From assembly GCA_013407085.1 (NCBI GenBank), contig JACCGJ010010535.1, forward strand, positions 1 to 64,000: a DNA stretch of 64,000 nt, given 5' to 3'. The notes beneath the pieces were generated by a model. The model was not told the origin of the DNA, did no database searches, and saw nothing but the letters and a program-made list of their open reading frames with translations. This document shows, one piece after another, positions 54,760-64,000 of the stretch; position 1 is the first letter of the stretch; each line of letters begins with the position of its first letter. Both the position numbers and the translations under genes were made by a program. The DNA is from Atriophallophorus winterbourni (taxonomy: Eukaryota; Platyhelminthes; Trematoda; Plagiorchiida; Microphallidae).

Positions 54760-56661
54760 TTGGCAAATCAGAGCAACCCCAAACGCAACACTACCGCTCA
54801 TTCAACTAAGTCCGATATCGCTCTCAGTGTAATCTGCACAAATGTATTTGAGTCGATAGATACACTTTGTTCAGCGTGGGAGTTTCACAAGGCTACCAAC
54901 ACAGCTGATTCTTGGGCACAATTTACACGACTGAGAAACAAAGTTATCAGCTTAATTCGAGATGATAAACAAGCGTTCCAATCGCAATTGATTACTCAGA
55001 TGCACCAGAATCCAAAGCTATTGTATAGACTTGTAAACGATAGAACAAACATTAAACCAGGAGTCTTTGCCCTGAAAACTTCGTCCGGCTTCACAGAATC
55101 CATAAATCAGACCGCTGACCTGTTAGCAGACTTTTATGCCGGAGTTTTTGCGCCGAAATCCATGGAGCCTGATCAGGAACCAATCGTTCGACTTGACCGA
55201 CCGACCTTGAGTGAAGTATTGATTACTCCGATGGTGGTAGCGCAGTACTTACGAAAATTAAACGTAAAGAAATCTCCAGGACCAGACGAGATAACTCCAA
55301 AGCTGCTCAAAACCTGCCATGCGCAGCTATCTGAACCTCTATCTTGCATGTTTAATAATTTGCTTCAAGCTGGCGTAGTGCCACAAGACTGGAAACTGGG
55401 ACAAATAATACCCATTTACAAAGGTGGTTGCCGTTCTGATGTTAAAAATTACAGGCCGGTGACCTTGCTGTCTTCGGTATCAAAAGTTTTTGAGCGAATA
55501 ATAACCGCAGAAATCGTGCGACATCTTGAAACGAATCAACTTTTGGCAGTTGCCCAACATGGATTTCGCAGAAATCGCTCTTGTCTAACAAATTTGCTGA
55601 CAAGCTTAGACGATTGGACGAGGATTGTAGATGCGGGGGGCTGTATCCATGCGTGCTACCTGGACATTTCTAAAGCGTTCGACAGAGTTGATCACAATTT
55701 ACTCTTGAACAAGCTAAAGAAACACGGTGTTGTTGGAAGACTATACGAATTGCTAAGAGATTACCTCAGCAACAGACACATCCGAGTTCGTGTGGACGGC
55801 CTATTATCGAAGAACATCGATGTCACTAGCGGAGTTCCACAAGGCTCAGTGCTTGGACCAATACTGTTTCTAGTCTATATGAACGATATACCACTACCAA
55901 ATGATAGTAAGATGGTTTTGTTTGCTGACGATATAAAAGTATGGAGGCAAATCAGAAATGCTGACGATTGTATCTTGCTGCAAAACGATTTGAGTGCTTT
56001 GTTCAACTGGTCATCTGAAAATAAACTGTCATTGAATATGCAAAAGTCGAAGATGATTCAGATTGGTCGTGACCTTGGCTTTTCCTATCCATACAAGCTC
56101 GGCGACATTAACCTGGAGTACACTGAAAAAGAAAAGGACCTAGGTGTCTGGATTTGCGGCAGTTTGAAAAATGGTCTACAATGCGAAACCGTTTACAAAA
56201 GCGCGTCTCGGCTGCTCGGCATGCTACGGCGGATATTTGGACGTTTTTCCCCGGGGTGTTTTCCTCTCATGATGAATACATATATACACCCGGTTCTAGA
56301 TTATGCCGCACAAGCCTGGACACCATGGCTCCAAAAAGACATCTTACTCCTGGATCGCATATACCGGAGAGCTTCTAAGCTTGTCATTGGTCTCGAAAAT
56401 ATGTCATTCGCCAGGCGACTCAGACAACTGGAAATGAGTACACTTGCACAAAGGAGAATGCGAGGTGATCTCATCCTCGCATACAAAATACTAACTACTG
56501 TTTCCCACCCCCTGGATATATTATTCCACCTTCGAACTTCCAGCAACAGCCGTGGCCATGGTTGCAAGTTGAAATACCACATTCCAAACGGAACTGCCGC
56601 AGGTATTTTTATTCCGTACGTGTGTGCTTTGCTTGGAATTCCCTACCTTCCGATTTGGTAA
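54760..56661 (+). CDS. ORF1-reverse transcriptase fusion of a CR1-like element
   Basis: Longest open frame in the window, 633 codons from the ATG at 54,760. Residues 16-41 (LSVICTNVFESIDTLCSAWE) are the pre-RRM region of ORF1 (compare LSVICTDVPESECTLFKDRQ at 39.8 kb). From residue 42 (HKATNTADSWAQFTRLRNKV) it is the ORF2 linker before RT. The ORF1 RRM-like domain and the whole endonuclease are missing, and the join near 54,882 is in frame. RT is intact: LDISKAFDRVDH with first catalytic Asp at residue 302, SGVPQGSVLGPILF at 357, FADD at 388-391, then the C-terminal IHPVLDYAAQAWTPWLQKD. A single-base frameshift near 56,560 replaces the last ~60 residues; the original frame reads on to a stop at 56,739. 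Could produce an RT; whether it is expressed is unknown. Confidence 0.9.
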   Translation: MANQSNPKRNTTAHSTKSDIALSVICTNVFESIDTLCSAWEFHKATNTADSWAQFTRLRNKVISLIRDDKQAFQSQLITQMHQNPKLLYRLVNDRTNIKPGVFALKTSSGFTESINQTADLLADFYAGVFAPKSMEPDQEPIVRLDRPTLSEVLITPMVVAQYLRKLNVKKSPGPDEITPKLLKTCHAQLSEPLSCMFNNLLQAGVVPQDWKLGQIIPIYKGGCRSDVKNYRPVTLLSSVSKVFERIITAEIVRHLETNQLLAVAQHGFRRNRSCLTNLLTSLDDWTRIVDAGGCIHACYLDISKAFDRVDHNLLLNKLKKHGVVGRLYELLRDYLSNRHIRVRVDGLLSKNIDVTSGVPQGSVLGPILFLVYMNDIPLPNDSKMVLFADDIKVWRQIRNADDCILLQNDLSALFNWSSENKLSLNMQKSKMIQIGRDLGFSYPYKLGDINLEYTEKEKDLGVWICGSLKNGLQCETVYKSASRLLGMLRRIFGRFSPGCFPLMMNTYIHPVLDYAAQAWTPWLQKDILLLDRIYRRASKLVIGLENMSFARRLRQLEMSTLAQRRMRGDLILAYKILTTVSHPLDILFHLRTSSNSRGHGCKLKYHIPNGTAAGIFIPYVCALLGIPYLPIW

Positions 56662-56875
56662 GCTCAAACAGTTTATCTATATTCAAATCAAAACTTGACG
56701 ATTATATGAGAGCTAATCCGAATTTTTCCCCAAACTATTAATAAGCTATCATTGTCCCATTGATTTTGATTTTATTTATACTTATATATATACATTTGTA
56801 CCTATATTTCCACCCTGTGGTTATTGTAAAGTTAATTGCTTTTTCAACCATAAATCTTGAATCTTGAATCTTGAA
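56662..56875 (+). mobile_element. CR1-like 3' end with TCTTGAA tail
   Basis: After the frameshifted C-terminus (FKSKLDDYMRANPNFSPNY in the native frame, ending 56,741) comes a short AT-rich 3' untranslated part, the block GGTTATTGTAAAGTTAATTG (56,818) with GCTTTTTCAACCATAAA, and three TCTTGAA units at 56,852-56,875. This marks the complete 3' end of the fusion element. Confidence 0.85.
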
Positions 56876-57540
56876 GACAAGCACATGTGCTTAAAGAATG
56901 TACTAAAATCTGTACACACATGGGCTTAAAAGCTTTAGTACGTACTTCGATGACGCGCTTAAATCGGCATAAAAGCATCCCACACTTATACCGGCAGCGC
57001 CTATTAAAGGTGATCTTGGGAGCAAAATCTTACACAGAAAGTCATCCGAAATGCGTATATACGCAGTTCTTGTTCCGGTTTGACATCCGAGTCCAAAACG
57101 GTACACACTGGTAGAAAAAGGTCAATTTATTGTTCAAGACAAGTATACTTCACGCAGTTTAATCTTCCACGGTGTTCCCAAACATGCTGATGCAGTATCA
57201 GTTTTGGAATCAAAGCAACAATATTATAAGCAATGGTTATACATTGCTGATACCATTGAATCTCGTGATTCAATTGTTGTAGAAGATTACTTTTCTAACG
57301 ACAGGCATGACTGTTGCTATCAATGCAAACTGGAAATTTAACCGCGAAAAATTTCCACCAGACGTAAGATTAAGCGTGTACAAGCGTGTACCCTCGCTAA
57401 CACCCAGAGATACATCACAGTCACAGTTTGATAGCAATCTTGTCACGGACAGTCAAAATGCTACTCAAAAATCGAATAAGGTCCAACTCGCGTGGAATCG
57501 TACCAATAGCTACTTTACACGATCCTATATTGTGTAAGGT
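56876..57540 (+). pseudogene. CR1-like ORF1 C-terminal half
   Basis: Plus strand. Begins with CTKICTHMGLKALVRTSMTR (pre-RRM), then in shifted frames YTQFLFRFDIRVQNGTHW, YTSRSLIFHGVPKHADAVS and YYKQWLYIADTIESRDSIVV, the RRM-like core of ORF1, then a stop-rich end. It joins ORF2 at about 57,545 in the native order, so this is one element with the next two entries. Confidence 0.78.
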
Positions 57541-58510
57541 AAATACGATCAAGTGTATAAATACGAATGCTCGGGGTTTAACCAGCAAATTAGATGAACT
57601 ATTCGAGCTTTGTGACAGACTTTCACCCAATTTGATTGCAGTTACAGATACGTGGTTCCAGCCCTACATTACTGACGCTAAGCTCTCAATTCCGAAAATG
57701 TCACCAATCCGTCGCGATCGCCCTAGATCCGGTGATGGACTTGCAGACTACTTTCATGAACGTTAAGCGCAGTGTAACGTTATCAATCATCCCGACCTCA
57801 GCTTACCTGATAGAATCTGGTGTTCAGTAAATTTACTGAATGAAGATGAATGTACGATCAGCGTCATTTACCACTCGCAATCATCCGAAAGCTCATTTAA
57901 TGATAAACTAATCAAATCCTTGCAATACATCACAAGCAGCCAGACCACTCAATTGCTGATCATGAGTGATTTTATTCTCTTCCGCATCTGTTTTCAAGAA
58001 GTAAACAGTCACTGCATTCGTAATCGCTTCACTGCACAAGCACGTTCACCAGCCAACTCACAGATGGGTCTTGATTAATCTTCAACCAACGACCTTGTTT
58101 TAACGACTGAAGCGATCGCGGTAGAGGATATTCAATACATGGCACCATTATGAAAGAACTAACATGCGGTGCTTGTCTTTGATTATGTATGTAGCGCGGA
58201 ACGATTGAGCGATCAGACAAAAGTCGTCAGAAAAATACAATTTCAATCCTTAAATATCAGTCTCCATGTTACACACACTTAAGAGTTTGATTTCATGGAA
58301 TCTGGCTTATATTTCAATAAATTTCTAAATTATTTAAATTCAAAGATTCACAAAAACTCTAGTTTTATACCACACAAATGCAACTACAACTAACACTGTG
58401 TTATCCAGAGAAGAATAAAGAAATGGTTAGCTATAAAGAGAGGGCTGTGATAACTCATGTTTTTTTGGTAGGAAAGCAACTTGGAAGCGATTCTGTAAGA
58501 TACGGAATGG
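57541..58510 (+). pseudogene. CR1-like ORF2 endonuclease
   Basis: Plus strand. Start IKCINTNARGLTSKLDELFE (57,549), then LIAVTDTWFQPYITDAKLSI with Asp in place of the usual Glu in ETW, IRRDRPRSGDGLADYFHER, QLLIMSDFILFRICF near 57,955 (GDFN reduced to SDFI), and the end region at 58,300-58,500 (MESGLYFNKFLNYLNSKIH, KKWLAIK, ESNLEAIL). Frameshifts and loss of catalytic residues make it inactive. Closest relative: the endonuclease at 28.6-29.6 kb. Confidence 0.82.
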
Positions 58511-59215
58511 CGATGGTGTGATGTCTGGGAAAATCGAAGCCACTAGCGGTGTCACACAAGGTTCGGTACTTGGTCAGGTTCTCTTTTTAGTCTACATCAA
58601 CGACCGTCCGAAACTTGTCACGGCGAAAATGTTTCTCTTTGCGGATGATGTTAAACTATGGATGCGAATCACGTCAAGCGTGGACTGTTTGCGCTTACAA
58701 AGCGATTTGAATATATTGAACAGCTGGTCGGAGCGAAACAAACTTCCATTCAACTTCCGAAAGTGTAAAATGTTGCAAATAGGCAAACAGTTCCCATTCT
58801 CATACCACCTTGGATCAAAACAACTGGAATGGACAACCAAAGAAAAAGACCTCGAGGTATGGATTAGTGAAGTCTTAAGAATAGCATGCAATGCGAATCA
58901 GTGTACAACCGAGCTAGGCGCATGCTCGGTATGCTTCGGCATATTTTCGGACGTTTTTCTCCCGAATCATTCCCCATACTCATAAATACGTATATTTACG
59001 CGGTGATGGTTTACTCAGTGCGAGCTTGGGCAGCCCCAATCACCGGCAGCCACAATTCTATAGGTCAGAATAATATCGCGTCGTATCCTCCTTTGGGTAA
59101 AGTCACATACACACAGACGTCGCAATCTTTCGGTACACGGAACATTGCGAAGCCACATTACTTACTTTGTTGCTCTATGATAGATTATATCAAAGAGAGC
59201 AATATCTTCTCGCAG
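58511..59215 (+). pseudogene. CR1-like RT palm and C-terminal part
   Basis: Plus strand. Frame 58,518-58,985 starts at SGKIEATSGVTQGSVLGQVL (GVPQGS with Pro to Thr), FADDVKLWMRI (FADD near 58,638), FNFRKCKMLQIGKQFPFSYH and KEKDLEVWISE. A frameshift near 58,885 is followed by ESVYNRARRMLGMLRHIFGR and INTYIYAVMVYSVRAW. The RT fingers and first catalytic Asp are missing: the end of the endonuclease runs straight into the palm. It ends at 59,215, tail-first against a minus-strand copy, without a visible 3' tail. Confidence 0.83.
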
Positions 59216-60532
59216 TCAACGAGCCCAGACCTCTACCGCATACTCCATCGTAGGGCGGAGGTAGACATTCATTATCCTTGGTAAAGTTACCAGAGAGAAT
59301 CTTCCAAATATTCTACGAAATATACCTAACAATCTGTTTGCCCGTCCATATATGTTCTGGCAGTGCGCTGTGATCCTCAGTATGTTGAATGACATGTCAT
59401 TCATGGTCGCATAATCCGACACGCTTTCCAAATCCATTTGTAGTTTCTCACAATCCTCTGCAGAACTAGTTGGCGTCCAAATTTTCATATCATCCGCGAA
59501 CAGGACCATTTTGGACGATATGACGGGGGACAAATCGTTTATGTACAACAGAAAGAGGAGCGAACCTAGCACAGATCCTTGTGGGACTCCACTGGTGGTT
59601 TTGAACGTTTTGGATAGCACTTCGTTAACTTTAACTCGGGCGTCACGATCGGACAGATAGTCGCACAACCAAGAAAGGAGTGGATCACATATTCCTAAAC
59701 GCATCAGTTCTGAACGAAGCAAATGATGATTGATTCTGTCAAAAGCTTTCGAAATGTCTAGGTAACAGACGTGGATGCAAGAACTTCTATCCAACTCCTT
59801 CGTCCAGTCGTCTAACGCTATGAGAAGATTTGTGAGACAAGATCGGTGAGATCGAAATCCATACTGCGCTGGCGAAAACAAATTATGCGATTCAAATGGT
59901 GCAGCCATTCTTCTCAAGACCATACGTTCCATGACCTTAGGTGTAAGTGTGACGGGACGACAATTTGAAGCGTCAGAGCTTCAGCCGCCTATGAATATAG
60001 GTGTTATCACGCCGGACTTCCAATCTTCTGGTACTACTCCCTCAAGCAAAGAATAGTTGAACAGGCTGGAAAGTGGTTCACAAAGCTAACGTTGACAGAA
60101 CCGGAGCACATCCGGTGTGATGCCATCCGCTCATGGAGATTTTCTTACATTTAGTTTGAGCAAATGACTTGCGACAATCACTGGATTCAACGAAATATCA
60201 CACAATGTGTCGATTCCTGTTTCGATTGAATACTCAGAACGTTCCACTAAAACCTTTGGCACGAACACTTAGGAGTAGTAAGTTGACAGAGCATTTGCGG
60301 TTCCCAACGCTGTTTAAGGGAGTTTTTCTCTATTCTGGATTGAAAAAATACCTGGTTTGACTTTTGCATTCGAATTCATGATTTTGTATAGTAACTCAGG
60401 GTTTGGTTCCATTTTTGACAGGAGCATTAATTGGTGCGCTTCCCTATGCTCTCGAATAAGTGCAGTCACTTTGTTGCGTAACATACGGAAATGATGCCAA
60501 GAAGTAAAAATATTGTTGGCTTTATGTTGCAC
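59216..60532 (-). pseudogene. CR1-like RT, minus strand
   Basis: The 238-codon frame (59,932-59,216) has SPAQYGFRSHRSCLTNLLIA, YLDISKAFDRINHHL, TSGVPQGSVLGSLLFLLYIN and FADDMKIW (FADD near 59,500), then a deletion after FNILR into ITAHCQNIYGRANRLLGIFR. It ends in TMEYAVEVWAR at the junction. Pre-RT: a decayed part at 60,150-59,940 and the linker at 60,532-60,320 (NIFTSWHHFRMLRNKVTALI, PNPELLYKIMNSNAKVKPGI). The RT sequence lacks the C-terminus. Same subfamily as 25.6-26.7 kb. Confidence 0.85.
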
Positions 60533-61470
60533 CCACGCTCCTCGCTTCAGTGCTATCCGCTTTTCGTTCTGCTGCGGACAACAAAACGAAGTTCATGCAC
60601 GCACCTTTTCTGAACGATCTGTAAGTTATCGTCTATCTTCAGATTCAGAAAATCTACAAGTTTGTTCCATTGTGAGTCAGGGCTTATGTTGTCCTTTTGA
60701 AAATGCGAAATCTACACGAGCGATTTACTTAGGGCCAATTTATCTACCCGTCCAACCACCCCATTCGGAGCAAGCGATTGCGAGTACTGCAAACATAGTC
60801 GAACACAAGCACTGAATGGTCACTACGACCAAGTGGAGTCTGGAATTCAATCGCTTCGATAGATTGTTCTTCCGATGGTAACAGGGGGGAGGTCAGAACC
60901 TCTTCTCCGGGTGAATTCAAGAACATGGTTGTATAACGGGACTGAATCTCTCTAAATCGGTATTCTAGCGTTTGTGGGGAGTGATCGCCCTGAGATAAAG
61001 GGTGGACAGATTAAAATCACCCATAATAAGTGTCGTTGCTTGCTGTGTGCGAGTCAAGCGCTAAGGCACTTGGATCAACCTTTCCTTGTAAGATTCCGTA
61101 GATGAAGGGGACCGGTAGACTACACCAGTAATGCAAAATTCACCAGGCATCAGCGTTAAAGAACACCAAATTATATCCTCGAGCATGAATTCTGTGGTGT
61201 CTATTGGATGACTTTGGCGTCGATTATGATAATAAAGAGCAACACCACCACCACTTCTTTCTCGGTCGTACGTTATCAAATTCATATTTGGAATTGATAT
61301 TTCCGTTTCAATCATTTGGGAAGAATACCATGTTTCTGTAATGGCGATAATGTCAGGTGAGTAGCGCGAACATATCTCGGTTAACTCAGCTAATTTGTTC
61401 GGAAGGCTTTGCGCATTTGTATATAAACATCTTATAAAGTTTGTGGTGTTCAAATCATTAAAAGTTATCA
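60533..61470 (-). pseudogene. CR1-like endonuclease, minus strand
   Basis: Start at 61,453: NTTNFIRCLYTNAQSLPNKL, IIAITETWYSSQMIETEISI (catalytic Glu kept), RERSGGGVALYYHNRR, and ITGVVYRSPSSTESYKERLI, then a frameshift at 61,070. The DFNLS region is near 61,010, then 60,926-60,744 has SIEAIEFQTPLGRSDHSVLV with the SDH motif, followed by decay down to 60,533. Contiguous with the ORF1 above it, so this was a near full-length element. Confidence 0.83.
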
Positions 61471-61499
61471 GAGGGCCAACTCAGTTAGATTCGGAATGC

Positions 61500-62170
61500 T
61501 CAAGTTTTTTGGAGCAATCGCACGACATTCAGGTTGAACCTCATCAATAGGCGTTTGTGGGTCGGTACTATCCGTTTGATTGCTTCCGGCTATTACTCTG
61601 GGCAAGCTCAATTTGGCGTTTTGGGGTAGGTTTTTTCTATTAGCTTTTCATTCACGTTTGACAGTATCGGTCATTTCGGTTGTGAAGAAGGTTAGCTTTA
61701 AAGGCCTAGGACCTTGCCCTTTATAGTTGGCAGACCGCGGTATCCTAAAAACATCCACAAGTATGGCATTTTTAATACCAATTGTTTCGGCTAGATATTT
61801 CCACTGTTTGTGATCGTGCTCAGAGATTTCTTGAGATCGTACGTCAGCAGCATCTTCCGGAACGCCTAGAATTACAATACTTCTTGGATTACTTTCTTCT
61901 CGAGATTTCTGCGATGACTTTCGCTCCCACCATGGTAAGTTCGCATGGATACGACATGTAGTCTCTGGAACACCTCTAAGAATGTAAGCATTTAAGAGTA
62001 CGTTTTCCACATCCTCCGCAAATTGCAGCGTTATTCTTAAAAGGCGAGGATCATCCGTGTGAGGAGATTTCAGGTGTCGGTTAAAACGAACTATTGATGA
62101 GGGATTAACTGCGTCCAGTCTCATCTGACTACAGAATTTATACCACTCAGCTAAGTCAATTTTTTGCTCT
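61500..62170 (-). pseudogene. CR1-like ORF1, RRM-like domain
   Basis: Minus strand. The 158-codon frame (62,124-61,648) has MRLDAVNPSSIVRFNRHLKS, NVLLNAYILRGVPETTCRI, RSIVILGVPEDAADVRSQEI, KQWKYLAETIGIKNAILVDV and FRIPRSANYKGQGPRPLKL: a complete RRM-like core with the conserved ILGVPE strand. A stop cuts it at 61,648. Upstream it reads EAEQKIDLAEWYKF and is then interrupted at 62,170 by the 3' tail of the next CR1 copy. The PHD finger half is beyond that insertion and not in the window. Confidence 0.85.
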
Positions 62171-64000
62171 GCTTCAATTCAATTCAATTCAATTCAATTT
62201 TAATGGTCTAAAAAGCATATAGCTTTACAAAAAACCACAGAATAATATGACAACAACGAATAATATAACAAGCAAAAATGGGATTAGATTGCTTACTGGG
62301 CAGTTCAAAAATCAAGTAAATATCCAAGGGCAGAAATTGTTTTCGATTGGTGGGATAACAAATGTAGGTATATGGTGTTAAGATGTATAGTTTTCTTCAA
62401 TGCACGGGTTTTGGGTCAAATAGGCATCAAGGCTTCTCTTGAAAGTTTGCTGGTTTGGTGAGTTCACAACATTATCTGGCAGATTGTTCCAAGTAAAACA
62501 AACTCGCACGGCAAAAAAATGTCGTCTGCAGTTTAGTCTCGAGTGAGGGACAGTTAGAGTAAGTGTGTGAGCTCTTGTATTATGCGAGCTCCGTAGATTC
62601 AATAAGCATTGTAGAGGGTGATTTTCAGTATTCAAAATATTGTAAACCAGAATCAAATCGCCTCGGATACGACGACGTGGATAATCAAATAAATTCAGCG
62701 TTTTGATTCGCTCATTGTAGGGTTTCCGGCTGAGTCCAGTGACAAGTTTGGTAGCTCGATGATATATTCGTTGCAAAGTCGCAACATCTTTTTTAAGCCA
62801 TGGCGACCATGCTTGAACCGCATATTCCATCGTGGGCCTGATATACGTATTTATAATACAGGGAATTGTCTGTTTTGAGAACCTACCGAAAATTCTCTTT
62901 AGGAGTGACAATTTCTGTGATGTTTTGCGATAGACGTAGTTGCAGTGGCTCGACATCCCTAGGGTGTTGCTTATTAACACACCCAAGTCCCTTTGTTCCA
63001 TGGTCCACGAGAGGCTGTGTGATCCAAGAAAATACTGGTACTCCACATATTTGCCAATGTTTAACATGTGACACTTTTGGAAATTGAAAAATATGCGATT
63101 TTTTAGGGACCAAGCCTGTAGGTTGTCCAGATCCTTCTGGAGCAGTTCGCAGTCCTCCGACTTACTTATCTTAGACCAAACTTTTATATCGTCCGCGAAC
63201 AGTACGATCTTGCATTTGATGAGAGCTGGTATGTCATTAGCATAAAGCGCGAAGAGGATTGGTCCGAGGACGGATCCCTGAGGCACTCCACTTGTCACGG
63301 CTACCGACTTCGATAGAGCACCGTCCACAGAGACTTGAACAAACCGATCAGTCAGGTAATTTTCTAACCATGCTAACAGACTGCCAGTGATACCACAACG
63401 TTCCAGCTTCTGCAAGAGAATACTGTGGTTTACACGGTCAAATGCTTTCGACATATCGAGGTAACATACATGGATAGTATCCCCAGCATCCACTGCTCGA
63501 GTCCAGTCGTCAAGGGTGAGGAGAAGGTTAGTAAGGCAGGAGTATCCCCTTCTAAAACCGTGTTGGGCTCCGAAAATAGCTTATTATCCTCAAGGTATTT
63601 GCTCAGTTTTTTGCCACGATCCTTTCGAGTACCTTGGATACGGCGGACAACAAAGTAACAGGTCTGTAATTTGCGGGCTCCGAACGCACCCCGCCTTTGA
63701 AAATCGGGGAGATTATACCAGATTTCCATTCAGTCGGTATGACACTTTGCGACAACGATTCGCAGAATAACTGAGTTAGAGGTCCGCATAGAGATTGTGC
63801 ACAATGCTTGAGTATATTCGGGGTAATTTTATCACAACCAGGGGATTTTCTGGGATTCAACGATAGTAGAGTTCCCAGCACCTCTTCTTTGTTGATGGTT
63901 ATTGTGTCCAATGGTAGAGGATGCGTTATTTCTGGATCCATTTGTATATCCACGCTTTCCTTTGGACAAAATACTGTAGCATAATAATTCACCAAAGCAT
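62171..64000 (-). pseudogene. CR1-like ORF2 and 3' end, third copy of the palindrome subfamily
   Basis: Minus strand, running off the window. Tail of five ATTGA units at 62,176-62,200, then ACCATTAAAA and the conserved 3' block. The frame 63,493-62,378 (371 codons) is intact from FIELD DMSKAFDRVNH through GVPQGSVLGPILFALYAND, FADD (63,192), FGRFSKQTIPCIINTYIRP and the C-terminus VRVCFTWNNLPDNVVNS. A frameshift near 63,560 separates it from the pre-RT part (63,995-63,603: SPGCDKITPNILKHCAQSLC, IFKGGVRSEPANYRPVTLLS). It lacks the lesions shared by the two palindrome arms, so it shows what those copies lost. Inserted into the ORF1 at 62,170. Confidence 0.92.

Overview
The window reads as repeat-dense eukaryotic DNA, most likely from an animal and plausibly a parasitic flatworm (trematode-like). 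The evidence is the mix of elements: many CR1/SR1-like non-LTR retrotransposons whose ORF1 carries a PHD-type zinc finger, RTE-type elements, Penelope-like elements (PLE) with a GIY-YIG endonuclease, and hammerhead ribozyme motifs in both PLE repeats and a short tandem repeat. The species is inference. I found no convincing host gene, tRNA, rRNA or bacterial feature. Essentially every coding stretch is a piece of a mobile element, and nearly all are broken.

Layout. 1-10,200: 3.8 copies of a 2.7-kb satellite, each built from seven diverged monomers of about 320-420 bp (a higher-order repeat). 10,200-12,004: 5' end of an RTE element (minus), then a CR1 3' end (plus). 12,004-13,880: nothing recognised. 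13,880-14,760: internally deleted CR1 (plus). 15,245-16,366: two PLE fragments head to head. 16,367-18,977: two RTE copies facing away from each other, sharing a stop codon. 18,978-19,920: a second RTE type. 19,945-22,505: CR1 fragments (minus). 22,520-24,890: the most complete PLE, with a hammerhead-like motif downstream. 24,990-29,650: CR1 fragments (minus).

29,652-45,252 is an imperfect palindrome of about 15.6 kb. Each arm holds a PHD-finger ORF1 segment tail to tail with a CR1 ORF2. The inner CR1 parts are almost identical and share the same lesions, so they arose by DNA-level inverted duplication. After duplication the left arm gained a PLE terminal-repeat insertion and the right arm gained a tandem 305-bp repeat. 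Each full unit of that repeat encodes a hammerhead ribozyme on the minus strand; one has a fully conserved core.

45,253-53,460: minus-strand CR1 fragments, one split by a pogo-like DNA transposon. 54,280-56,875: a CR1 copy with the longest open frame (633 codons), in which the end of ORF1 is fused in frame to the reverse transcriptase, skipping the endonuclease. 56,880-59,215: another CR1 copy (plus). 59,216-64,000: two minus-strand CR1 copies, one inserted into the other's ORF1.

The elements work by target-primed reverse transcription: ORF1 binds RNA, and the ORF2 endonuclease and reverse transcriptase copy from a shared 3' terminal block. PLE repeats and the tandem repeat add self-cleaving RNA motifs. 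The most interesting features are the hammerhead tandem repeat, the lesion-sharing inverted duplications, the higher-order satellite and the ORF1-RT fusion.
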